In this document: positions 1 to 7,542 of the stretch, in pieces
How positions within the stretch are numbered: position 1 is the first letter of the stretch
Layout of the letters: each line of letters opens with the position of its first letter
Assembly: GCA_028277185.1 (NCBI GenBank)
Contig: JANQGQ010000006.1
Span: 1 to 37,207 of the forward strand
DNA length: 37,207 nucleotides
Source of the DNA: Woeseiaceae bacterium
GTDB lineage: Bacteria; Pseudomonadota; Gammaproteobacteria; Steroidobacterales; Woeseiaceae
Direction of reading: 5' to 3'
Program-made: the position numbers and the translations under genes
Notes under the pieces: generated by a model
Databases searched by the model: none
What the model was told of the DNA's origin: nothing
The model's input: only the letters and a program-made list of their open reading frames with translations

Positions 1-44
1 ACGAGCTGTATCCGGACCCGGAAGCCGGAAAGCGGGCAGCCTGA
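1..44 (+). CDS. C-terminal tail of an upstream protein (partial)
   Basis: The third frame is open from the window edge and closes at a TGA at 42-44. It would end a protein in ELYPDPEAGKRAA. Only 13 codons are visible, so neither the product nor even coding status is certain. It is reported because it would be the left neighbour of the thioredoxin-fold gene and is read in the same direction. Confidence 0.3.
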   Translation, partial: ELYPDPEAGKRAA

Positions 45-108
45 CACCCGTTCCGGTGATGTCAGGCCAGCCACGAGCGCGCTGAGGTCGGCATTCGGAA
101 CCGCGGTT

Positions 109-747
109 ATGGCGGATCTCACTGACCAGTCGGAGCAAGTCGTCGAGTTCTGGTACGAGTTCGCCAGCACCTACTCCTATCCGGCCGCCATGCGGGTCGA
201 AGCGGTCGCCGCCCGGGCTCACATCGCCGTCCGCTGGCAGCCCTTCCTGCTCGGGCCGATCTTCGCCGAACTCGGCTGGTCCACCTCGCCCTTCAACCTG
301 CAGCCCGCCAAGGGCGCTTACATGTGGCACGACCTGGCTCGGAGCTGCGCAAGGCTGCGCCTGGACTTCCGGCGGCCCGAACCCTTCCCGCAGAACGGCC
401 TTCTGGCCGCGCGCGTGGCGACGGCCCTGCCCGACGACGGGACCCGCGCCCGCTTCAGCCGGGCCGTCTACCGGGCGGAATTCGCCGACGGACGGATAAT
501 CTCGGAGCCCGAAGTAATTGCCGCGCTGCTTGCGGAACAAGGCCTGGACGCCGAAGCACTGCTGCTTCGCGCAGCCGACCCGGCGGTCAAGCAAACCCTG
601 CGGGAACAGACCGATGCGGCGAAGCGCCACGGGATCTTCGGCGCGCCGACCTGGCGCACGCCCGACGGCGAGCTCTTCTGGGGTAACGACCGGCTGGAAG
701 AAGCCCTCGATTGGGTCCGGACGATCGCTCACGGCAGACAGCCATAA
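109..747 (+). CDS. DsbA-family / 2-hydroxychromene-2-carboxylate isomerase-like protein
   Basis: The 212-residue protein has the thioredoxin-fold, GST-kappa-like architecture of the HCCA isomerase branch of the DsbA family. It opens with a beta strand and the segment EFWYEFASTYSYPAAMR, where the family has a D/E-F-x-S-P-Y-S-Y type motif. The Ser in ASTYSY replaces the CxxC of true DsbA proteins, so a thiol oxidase role is unlikely. The C-terminal HGIFGAPTW is the cis-Pro loop that closes the active site. Relatives isomerise chromene carboxylates in naphthalene degradation, but many are of unknown substrate, and no aromatic degradation genes lie nearby. There is no signal peptide, so it is cytoplasmic. 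It ends 2 bp before the convergent stress-protein gene. The Shine-Dalgarno sequence before the ATG is weak. Confidence 0.85.
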   Translation: MADLTDQSEQVVEFWYEFASTYSYPAAMRVEAVAARAHIAVRWQPFLLGPIFAELGWSTSPFNLQPAKGAYMWHDLARSCARLRLDFRRPEPFPQNGLLAARVATALPDDGTRARFSRAVYRAEFADGRIISEPEVIAALLAEQGLDAEALLLRAADPAVKQTLREQTDAAKRHGIFGAPTWRTPDGELFWGNDRLEEALDWVRTIAHGRQP

Positions 748-749
748 AG

Positions 750-1772
750 CTATGGCGGCGGTACGGGACTCACGTAGCCCGGCGGTTTAACCGTCAGAAC
801 CGAACAATCGACGCTGTTGAGCACGTCCTCGGCCGTGTTGCCGATGATGAACCCCGGCACACCCGTTCGTGCAATCGTGCCCATGACGAGAACGTCCGGT
901 TCGAGCCGCCGAACCTGCTCCGGAATCACGGTTCTCGCGACGCCCCGTTCCAGACGCGGCCGGAATTCGATGCGCTCCGCCGCCTCCGGACCGATCCAGT
1001 GCCGCGCCTGATCGACCAGCGCGTCGAGCGCGCGCCAGTGGGCCGACTGGACGTCGTTGACGTAGGCCTTCGCCGCTTCCGCCGGGTCCGGCGCCTGGGC
1101 CCAGGTGTAGACCAGACCTTCGGCTGGCGCATCCCACGCGTGCAGCACGTGGACGACGCCGCGCTCCCCGGCGACGACGCGCGCAGCGGCCTCGAGAATC
1201 CGGCGGTTCACGCCCGACAACGTGTCGGGCTGATCGGCCGCCGTGGCGTCCACGTCCACCGCCGCAACGACGGTCTTCACCGCCGCCGGCCCGTCGTGGA
1301 GCCGCAGCCATACGGGGCATGGACACTTGCGCAGCAGGTGCTGATCAGCGCTTGCAAACAGAAACGGCCCAAGTCCGGGGAGGCTCTCGGCCTCCTTGAA
1401 CACCAGATCGAACCCCCCGGCGACGACGTACCGTATGATTTCGATGAACGGCTTCCCGACCCGGACCTCGACCGGAGGCTCGAGCTCCGGCAGGCAGCGC
1501 TCGACCCAGGCGGTAACTTCCTCGGTAAAGCGGGCAAGCATTCGGTCTTCGAGCTCCTGGATCGACGCGTCCGTGACGCGGGCTACGCTGTCGAGCCCGG
1601 GCGGCGGCTCCATGACGGCAAGAATGGACAAGTCGGCCTTCCATTCCGCGGCCAGCCCGGCCGCCATCCTGAGCGAGCCCGCATCGTTTTCGTCCGGCGT
1701 GCAGACGAACAACACGCGCCCGAACGGTTTCAGCACGTCCGCCCCCCGCGCGGCGTTGGTGGTACTCGTCAT
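750..1772 (-). CDS. Tandem universal stress protein (two UspA domains)
   Basis: The protein has 340 residues, about twice a single Usp, with two UspA folds (about 15-160 and 163-332). The second domain keeps the nucleotide-binding signature of ATP-binding Usp proteins: MGTIARTGVPGFIIGNTAEDV, read as G-2x-G-9x-G-S/T/N. The first half lacks a clear version of it, as in UspE-like proteins. Its ATG at 1772 overlaps the stop of the antiporter gene by 4 bp (ATGA), so the two are almost certainly translationally coupled. Usp domains often associate with transporters as ATP/AMP sensors, so this one probably modulates or accompanies the upstream antiporter under stress. That partnership is inferred from gene order only. 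Confidence 0.92.
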   Translation of the reverse strand: MTSTTNAARGADVLKPFGRVLFVCTPDENDAGSLRMAAGLAAEWKADLSILAVMEPPPGLDSVARVTDASIQELEDRMLARFTEEVTAWVERCLPELEPPVEVRVGKPFIEIIRYVVAGGFDLVFKEAESLPGLGPFLFASADQHLLRKCPCPVWLRLHDGPAAVKTVVAAVDVDATAADQPDTLSGVNRRILEAAARVVAGERGVVHVLHAWDAPAEGLVYTWAQAPDPAEAAKAYVNDVQSAHWRALDALVDQARHWIGPEAAERIEFRPRLERGVARTVIPEQVRRLEPDVLVMGTIARTGVPGFIIGNTAEDVLNSVDCSVLTVKPPGYVSPVPPP

Positions 1773-3502
1773 AGAGGAAACTCCTTTTGTCTCCGCGGAT
1801 CGACGGCCTCCGTGACGGGCGACGACGCTCCGCTCAGCACCAGGGACGCCGCTCGGGACGCGGCATCGCGAAACGGTAACAGAACCAGATCGACGCCCTC
1901 CTCGGCAAGCCTCCTCGCCATATCTTCGGTGTGTACCGCTACCGCAACCCGCCCCTCGAAGCCGATATCCCTGAGCGAAACAATCAGCGAACGCGTCGGG
2001 TCGTCGTGGGTAACGCCGGTATCGTGCTCCGGAACCGCCGACACGGCCCAGGCGGCGTGTCGCAGCGGCAGGTGCGCGATCAACTCGGGGTCCGTAGCGT
2101 CGCCGAAAACGACATCGACACCCAGGTCCCGGACGCGGCGTACCGTAACCGGGTTGAAGTCGACGCCCAGTACGCGCAATCCGGCCTCACCCAGCTCCCG
2201 TGCAATCCCCAGTCCGTAGCGACCCATGCCGAAAACGACAACGTCGAACTTACGTTGTCCCGTAGGCCCGGCGTCCTCCATAGCACCGGCTGTCCGGCGC
2301 TCGAAGACGCCGAGTAAGGGCTCGACGAGCGCGTAGAGTTGGTGCGAGTAAGTAATCATGTAGGTCGAAGCCGCGATCGTGATCAGCCCGACCAGCGTTA
2401 CGAGCCCGAGCGTCTCCTCGCCGACATGCCCGAGGGAGACGCCCATGGCCATGAAGATCAGCGAAAACTCGCTGATCTGCGCGACCGTGAGACCGGCGAG
2501 GAAACCGGTCCGCTTGCGATAGCCCATCGCGCCCATGATCGCCAGCACGATCAGCGGATTGCCGATGAGGACGAAGAGCGACAGCAAAACCGCAGCGAAG
2601 ACGCCGGTGCCCAGAACCGACAGGTCGAGCGAGGCACCGAGCGCTATGAAGAAGAAAAGCAGGAGGAAATCGCGCAGCGAAGCCAGCCGCGCCGCAATCG
2701 CCTCACGAAACGGCGTCGACGCCAGCGACACCCCGGCAAGCAGCCCGCCCAACTCCTTGCCGAACCCCAGATAGTAGCCGATCGCCGCGAGGAGGGCCGC
2801 CCAACCGATCGCGAAGGAGACGAGCAGCTCGGGCGCTCGCGCCAGTCGCTCGACGAGCGGGTTCGCGAGGAAGCGCACGAACAGGCCGACCGCCACGAGC
2901 ATTGCCGCGCCATAGCCGAAAACGAGGAGAATATCCGTGACCGCGGAATCGCCGGCGGAGCCAACGCCGACAGCGGACAGAACGATCATTGCGAGCACGA
3001 CGACGATGTCCTGCACGATCAGGAAGCCGAGCGCGATTCGTCCGTGCAGCGAATCGATTTCCCGCTTCTCGCTCAGCAGCTTGACGATGATGATCGTCGA
3101 CGAGAAGGTGAGCGCTATTGCGACATACAGGCTGACCGTGACACCGAACCCGAGCGCCATGCCGATCAGGAAACCGAAGACGGTCGTGAAGACGACCTGG
3201 CCAAGACCGGTCATCAGTGCAACCGGCCCCAGCGTCCGAACGAGCTTGAGATCGAGCTTGAGCCCCACGAGAAACAGGAGCACCGCGATACCGAGCTCCG
3301 CAAGCAGATCGATGTGCTCGTCCGAGCGGGCGATGTTCAGAGCCGATGGCCCGGCGATGATGCCCACCGCGATGAAGCTGACGATCAGCGGCTGGCGGAG
3401 CAGCAAGCCGATCGAGCCGACGGCCGCTGCCAGAACCAGCAGCGCCGCGATTTCGTAAAAGACGTAGCCGCCGATCGCCTCGGTCATCGACTGCCCAGAC
3501 AC
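1769..3502 (-). CDS. CPA2-family cation:proton antiporter with C-terminal RCK/TrkA-N domain
   Basis: The 577-residue inner-membrane protein has about 12 hydrophobic segments in residues 12-385 (Na_H_Exchanger fold). A cytosolic TrkA-N/RCK domain follows from about residue 405, with the Rossmann loop VVFGMGRYGLG for NAD(H). The architecture matches KefB/KefC/YbaL-type K+/H+ antiporters. Family members exchange K+ or Na+ for protons and are gated by nucleotide or glutathione adducts. The first codon taken here is a GTG; an ATG five codons later (3487) is an equally possible start, and neither has a strong ribosome site. A TATAAT-like CATAAT on the minus strand near 3533-3538 could be the promoter. 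It is the first gene of a two-gene operon with the overlapping Usp gene. Confidence 0.93.
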   Translation of the reverse strand: MSGQSMTEAIGGYVFYEIAALLVLAAAVGSIGLLLRQPLIVSFIAVGIIAGPSALNIARSDEHIDLLAELGIAVLLFLVGLKLDLKLVRTLGPVALMTGLGQVVFTTVFGFLIGMALGFGVTVSLYVAIALTFSSTIIIVKLLSEKREIDSLHGRIALGFLIVQDIVVVLAMIVLSAVGVGSAGDSAVTDILLVFGYGAAMLVAVGLFVRFLANPLVERLARAPELLVSFAIGWAALLAAIGYYLGFGKELGGLLAGVSLASTPFREAIAARLASLRDFLLLFFFIALGASLDLSVLGTGVFAAVLLSLFVLIGNPLIVLAIMGAMGYRKRTGFLAGLTVAQISEFSLIFMAMGVSLGHVGEETLGLVTLVGLITIAASTYMITYSHQLYALVEPLLGVFERRTAGAMEDAGPTGQRKFDVVVFGMGRYGLGIARELGEAGLRVLGVDFNPVTVRRVRDLGVDVVFGDATDPELIAHLPLRHAAWAVSAVPEHDTGVTHDDPTRSLIVSLRDIGFEGRVAVAVHTEDMARRLAEEGVDLVLLPFRDAASRAASLVLSGASSPVTEAVDPRRQKEFPL

Positions 3503-3667
3503 GGCTTGCCGTGCATTGCTTCGTAGCCCTCAATTATGGCGACAAACGCTCCGACCGCCGCGCGAAAAATCCGTAGGATGCATCGGCTCCGGCGTAGCAA
3601 GCCGGACCGCCTCGGCTTCCACGCTGAAACTCATCCTCGCGCCCCCCGGGAAGCGAATGCGGGTCGC

Positions 3668-4102
3668 TCACTTAGCCGACACAGTCGCTTCGAGGTGGCT
3701 GTCCGCCTTGAGCGAGTTGGTAATCAGGCACGCCTGCTCGGCCTTGTCGAGCAGGCGTCTTGCTTTGTCGACATCGGTACCGGCCGGCACCTCGAGTTCG
3801 GCGCTGATTTCGAAGCCGGTGAATTGCGTCACCCGCTCTACCCGGTCGAGCGTGCCGACCACGTCGCAAGACAGGGCGCTCCATTCGAGGCGCGACGCGC
3901 GGGCGATGGCACGAAACGACAGCACGAAGCAGTCCGCGACGGCCGCGACCAGCAAAGACTCCGGCGACCAGTGGCCGCCGGGGCCGCCGAACTCGACGGG
4001 CGCCTGCGATGCCAGCTCGGCGACACCGTCGGTCTCGAGAACGACGGCGCTATCGGATGACGCCTTGGCGGCGACGGCGTAGTGATGCGGCAGGTCGTGC
4101 AT
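3668..4102 (-). CDS. OsmC family protein
   Basis: The 144-residue OsmC/YhfA-type protein has cysteines at 58 (in VAADCFVLSFRA) and 125 (in EQACLITNS), the two positions that form the peroxidatic pair in OsmC/Ohr proteins. OsmC proteins reduce organic and fatty-acid hydroperoxides, usually taking electrons from lipoylated proteins through dihydrolipoamide dehydrogenase. Here the gene lies 12 bp downstream of lpdA with a strong GAGGGAG ribosome site, so it is probably the last gene of the pyruvate dehydrogenase operon. That placement suggests a lipoyl-dependent electron supply (inferred). Substrate specificity cannot be told from sequence alone. Confidence 0.9.
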   Translation of the reverse strand: MHDLPHHYAVAAKASSDSAVVLETDGVAELASQAPVEFGGPGGHWSPESLLVAAVADCFVLSFRAIARASRLEWSALSCDVVGTLDRVERVTQFTGFEISAELEVPAGTDVDKARRLLDKAEQACLITNSLKADSHLEATVSAK

Positions 4103-4114
4103 CGAAAGACTCCC

Positions 4115-5881
4115 TCAGGCGGACCGTTTCGCCTTTTTCGGCATATAGAGATCAGTGAGCGTTCCCTCGTAGGCTTCGGCGGCGAACGCTACGGTTTCCG
4201 ACAGCGTCGGATGCGGGTGGATCGTGAGACTGATATCGGCGGCATCGGCGCCCATCTCCACGGCAAGCCCGAGTTCCGCGATCAGGTCGCCGGCCATCGG
4301 CCCCACCATCGCGCCGCCTAAAACCCTGCCCGTACCCGGGTCGAACAGAATCTTCGTGAATCCCTCGTCGCGGCCGAGCGCCAGCGACCGGCCGCTGGCC
4401 CCCCAGGGAAACTGCGCCTTCTCATAGGCGATGCCTTCAGCCTTCGCCTCGAGCTCGGTCAGCCCTACCCACGCGATCTCCGGGTCCGTGTACGCAACCG
4501 AAGGAATCGTCCGCGCGTCGAAGTAGCTTTTCTCGCCGGCCGCGACTTCGGCGGCAACTTTTGCTTCGTGAGTCGCCTTGTGCGCCAGCATAGGCCCGCC
4601 CGCGAGATCGCCAATCGCGAAGATGTGCGGCACGTTGGTCCGCATCTGCTTGTCGACGGCGATAACGCCCCGCTCATCGACGCGCACGCCCGCCTTTTCG
4701 GCAGCCAGCTTGTCGCCGTTAGCTCGCCGGCCGATGGCGACGAGCACCCGGTCGTAGACCCCAACGGAGGGAGCATCGTCGCCTTCGAAGCTGACCTCGA
4801 TCCCCGGCGTCGTCGCCCGCATTCCCGTGACCCGGGTTCCCGTCATGATCGCCTCGTAGCGCTGCTTCACGACCTTGAGAAACGGTCGGATCAGATCCGG
4901 GTCGGTGCCCGGCATGAGGCCGTCGGTCAGTTCGACGACGCTCACGTCGGTGCCGAGTGCGGCGTATACGCAGGCCATCTCCAGACCGATGATTCCGCCG
5001 CCGACTACCAGCAGGCGGCGCGGCAGCGGATGCAGCTCGAGCGCGCCGGTAGAGTCGATGATTCGCGGATCGTCGGGCAGGCCCGGCAGCATGGCCGGCT
5101 CCGAACCCGCGGCGATGATGCAGTGGTCGAACGCGACCGTCTCGCCGTTGTCGAGCACGAGCAGATTCGGACCGGCAAACTGCGCGGTCGCCGTCAGCAC
5201 GCGAACCTTGCGCTGCTTTACAAGCTGCGACAGGCCGCCGGTCAGGCGTCCGACGACCTGGTTTTTCCAGTCGCGAAGCTTCTCCGCGTCGATCGACGGC
5301 TGGCCGAAGTCTACGCCGTGCTCGGCCATGGCACGCGCATCGTCGATCACTTTCGCCGCATGGAGCAACGCTTTCGACGGGATGCAGCCGACGTTCAGGC
5401 AAACACCGCCGAGCGTCGGATAGCGTTCGATCAGGATGACATCCAGACCGAGATCGGCGGCCCGGAATGCGGCCGTATAACCGCCGGGGCCGGCGCCGAC
5501 GACGACGAGCGCGGCGCGGTGATCCGCCGTTGTCGGCGGGCTCCCGCCCGCACCGGTCGCCGCACGGATCTCGTCGTCGCTCATCACGCGCGTCGACACG
5601 GTGTCTTCACTGCCGTCCGCATCGGCGACCGGCGAAGCGTCCGCAGCCTCGGCGACCGCAACGACGTCGCCGCTGTTCAGACGGTCGCCGATCTTCACGG
5701 CGACCGAGACGATCGTACCGGCGTCGCTCGCAGGTACGTCCATGGACGCTTTGTCGGTCTCCAGCGTAACGAGCGGGTCCTCGACCGCAACGGTGTCGCC
5801 GGGCGCCACGAGTACCTCGATGACTTCTACGTCGCTGAAGTCACCAAGATCCGGAACGCGGAGTTCGACGCGCCCGGCCAT
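4115..5881 (-). CDS. lpdA: Dihydrolipoamide dehydrogenase (E3) with N-terminal lipoyl domain
   Basis: The 588-residue E3 component reoxidises dihydrolipoyl groups and passes electrons to FAD and NAD+. An N-terminal lipoyl domain (about 1-80, lipoylated Lys44 in ETDKASMDV) is followed by a linker and the pyridine-nucleotide disulfide oxidoreductase core. The FAD loop is VVGAGPGGYTAA, the redox disulfide is Cys161/Cys166 in GGVCLNVGCIPSK, and the catalytic His557-Glu562 pair sits in HPHPTLSE. Fusion to a lipoyl domain is found in several beta- and gammaproteobacteria and explains the length (about 475 residues without it). The start ATG shares one base with the aceF stop (TGATG), so the genes are coupled. 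It is third in the aceE-aceF-lpdA-osmC operon. Confidence 0.97.
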   Translation of the reverse strand: MAGRVELRVPDLGDFSDVEVIEVLVAPGDTVAVEDPLVTLETDKASMDVPASDAGTIVSVAVKIGDRLNSGDVVAVAEAADASPVADADGSEDTVSTRVMSDDEIRAATGAGGSPPTTADHRAALVVVGAGPGGYTAAFRAADLGLDVILIERYPTLGGVCLNVGCIPSKALLHAAKVIDDARAMAEHGVDFGQPSIDAEKLRDWKNQVVGRLTGGLSQLVKQRKVRVLTATAQFAGPNLLVLDNGETVAFDHCIIAAGSEPAMLPGLPDDPRIIDSTGALELHPLPRRLLVVGGGIIGLEMACVYAALGTDVSVVELTDGLMPGTDPDLIRPFLKVVKQRYEAIMTGTRVTGMRATTPGIEVSFEGDDAPSVGVYDRVLVAIGRRANGDKLAAEKAGVRVDERGVIAVDKQMRTNVPHIFAIGDLAGGPMLAHKATHEAKVAAEVAAGEKSYFDARTIPSVAYTDPEIAWVGLTELEAKAEGIAYEKAQFPWGASGRSLALGRDEGFTKILFDPGTGRVLGGAMVGPMAGDLIAELGLAVEMGADAADISLTIHPHPTLSETVAFAAEAYEGTLTDLYMPKKAKRSA

Positions 5882-7521
5882 CAGGGAATGGCCTGCAGCA
5901 ACTTGTCGACGTCAGCCAGCGCTTCGCCGAGGTAGGTGGTGAAGCGTACGGCCATCGCTCCGTCGATGACGCGATGATCGTAGGAGAACGAGAGCGGCAG
6001 CATCAGACGAGGCTGAAACGCCTCGCCGTCCCAGACGGGCTGCATGCTCGAGCGCGACACGCCGAGGATCGCAACCTCGGGCGCATTGACGATGGGCGTA
6101 AAGGCCGTGCCGCCGATGCCGCCGAGGCTCGAAATCGTGAACGTAGCCCCCTGGAGCTGCGGCGCTTTCAGCTTGCCTTCCCTGGCCAGCGCCGACAACT
6201 CGCCCAGTTCGGACGCGATCTCGTAGACGTCTTTCTGATCGGCGTCCCTGATCACGGGGACGACCAGCCCCTGGTCGGTGTCCGCTGCGAAACCGAGGTG
6301 CACGTAACGCTTGAGAACCAGATTCTCGCCGTCCTCGGCGAGCGACGCGTTGACTTTCGGGAACGCCTTGAGCGCCGACACGCAGGCCTTGAGCACGAAC
6401 GCAAGCGGCGTCAGTCGAATCCCCCGCTCGCGCGCCGGCCCCTTCAACTCGTTGCGGCGTTCTTCGAGCTCGGTGATGTCCGCGAGATCGTGCTGCGTGA
6501 CGTGCGGCAAATTGACCCAGCTGGCCTGCAGGCGCGGCCCCGAGATCTTCTGGATGCGGGTCAGCGGCTCGAGTTCGATCTCGCCGAACTTGGCGAAGTC
6601 CACGACCGGCGTCTTCGGCAGGCCCGTCGCTCCGGGCGCCGGAGCGGAGCCGGACAGGATCGACTTGACGAACGCCTTCACGTCGTCGTGCAGCACCCGG
6701 CCCTTGGGACCGCTGCCCTTCACGCTGACCAGATCGACGCCGAGTTCGCGGGCCAGCTTGCGGACCGACGGGCTTGCATGAGCGCGCGCGAAACCGGCCT
6801 CGTTGACCGGCGGCAGCGTTCCCGCCGTCGCGGGCGCGGGCTTCGGCTTCTCCGGCGGCGCCGCTGCCACGGTGGGCGCGGCGGATACCGCCGGTGCCTC
6901 ACGCTCTTCCGGCTTCTCCGCGGCCGCGGTCCGCGGCGCGGCATCGCCGGTCGTCGCAAGCGTCGCCAACGGAGCGCCCCTGGATACCTTGTCGCCGACC
7001 GCTACCGACAGGGACTCGATGACACCCGCCGCCTCGGCGGGCACGTCCATCGCCGCCTTGTCGGTCTCCAGCGTGACCAGCGGATCGTCGACGGCGACCT
7101 CATCGCCCGGCTTGACGTGAACTTCGATGACTTCGACGTCCTCGAAGTCGCCGAGATCGGGAACTTCGAGCGAACGGACGGATGCGGCTGCAGCCGGCGG
7201 GGCGGCTTCGTCGCGTTCGGCGGCCGCGGTGTCGGGCTCGGGTGCAGGCTCTTTGTCGGCGGGCGCCTCCGGCGCGTCGCCGAGCGGGATCATCGTGCCG
7301 ATGACGTCGCCGCTGTTGACGATGTCGCCGACCTTCACTGAGAGCGTGCCGATCGAACCACTCTCCGGTGCCGGCACATCCATCGCCGCCTTGTCGGTCT
7401 CGAGCGTGATCAAACCGTCTTCCGTGGCCACGGTATCGCCCGGGCCGACGAGCACCTCGATTACCTCGACGTCGGAGAAATCGCCCAGCTCGGGCACCAC
7501 GATATCGATTGGCTTTGCCAT
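5881..7521 (-). CDS. aceF: Pyruvate dehydrogenase E2, dihydrolipoyllysine acetyltransferase
   Basis: The 546-residue E2 core of the pyruvate dehydrogenase complex transfers acetyl from lipoyl-Lys to CoA. Two lipoyl domains (1-80 and 114-190, lipoyl Lys44 and Lys155, both in ETDKAAMDV) are joined by Ala/Pro/Glu-rich swinging linkers. Then come the peripheral subunit-binding domain (about 248-285) and the catalytic domain, with the active-site motif SYDHRVIDG (His516, Asp520). E. coli AceF has three lipoyl domains; here the third of the set is carried by Lpd. The gene starts 21 bp downstream of aceE and runs by a one-base overlap into lpdA. Confidence 0.97.
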   Translation of the reverse strand: MAKPIDIVVPELGDFSDVEVIEVLVGPGDTVATEDGLITLETDKAAMDVPAPESGSIGTLSVKVGDIVNSGDVIGTMIPLGDAPEAPADKEPAPEPDTAAAERDEAAPPAAAASVRSLEVPDLGDFEDVEVIEVHVKPGDEVAVDDPLVTLETDKAAMDVPAEAAGVIESLSVAVGDKVSRGAPLATLATTGDAAPRTAAAEKPEEREAPAVSAAPTVAAAPPEKPKPAPATAGTLPPVNEAGFARAHASPSVRKLARELGVDLVSVKGSGPKGRVLHDDVKAFVKSILSGSAPAPGATGLPKTPVVDFAKFGEIELEPLTRIQKISGPRLQASWVNLPHVTQHDLADITELEERRNELKGPARERGIRLTPLAFVLKACVSALKAFPKVNASLAEDGENLVLKRYVHLGFAADTDQGLVVPVIRDADQKDVYEIASELGELSALAREGKLKAPQLQGATFTISSLGGIGGTAFTPIVNAPEVAILGVSRSSMQPVWDGEAFQPRLMLPLSFSYDHRVIDGAMAVRFTTYLGEALADVDKLLQAIP

Positions 7522-7542
7522 GGTTCGCTTCCCGGCGCCGCT

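Noticed and set aside
711..3526. Long open frames on the plus strand, antisense to the Usp and antiporter genes
   Set aside because: They have Arg/Asp/His-rich low-complexity translations, no start signals and no recognisable domains. They are expected by-products of GC-rich third positions on the real strand.
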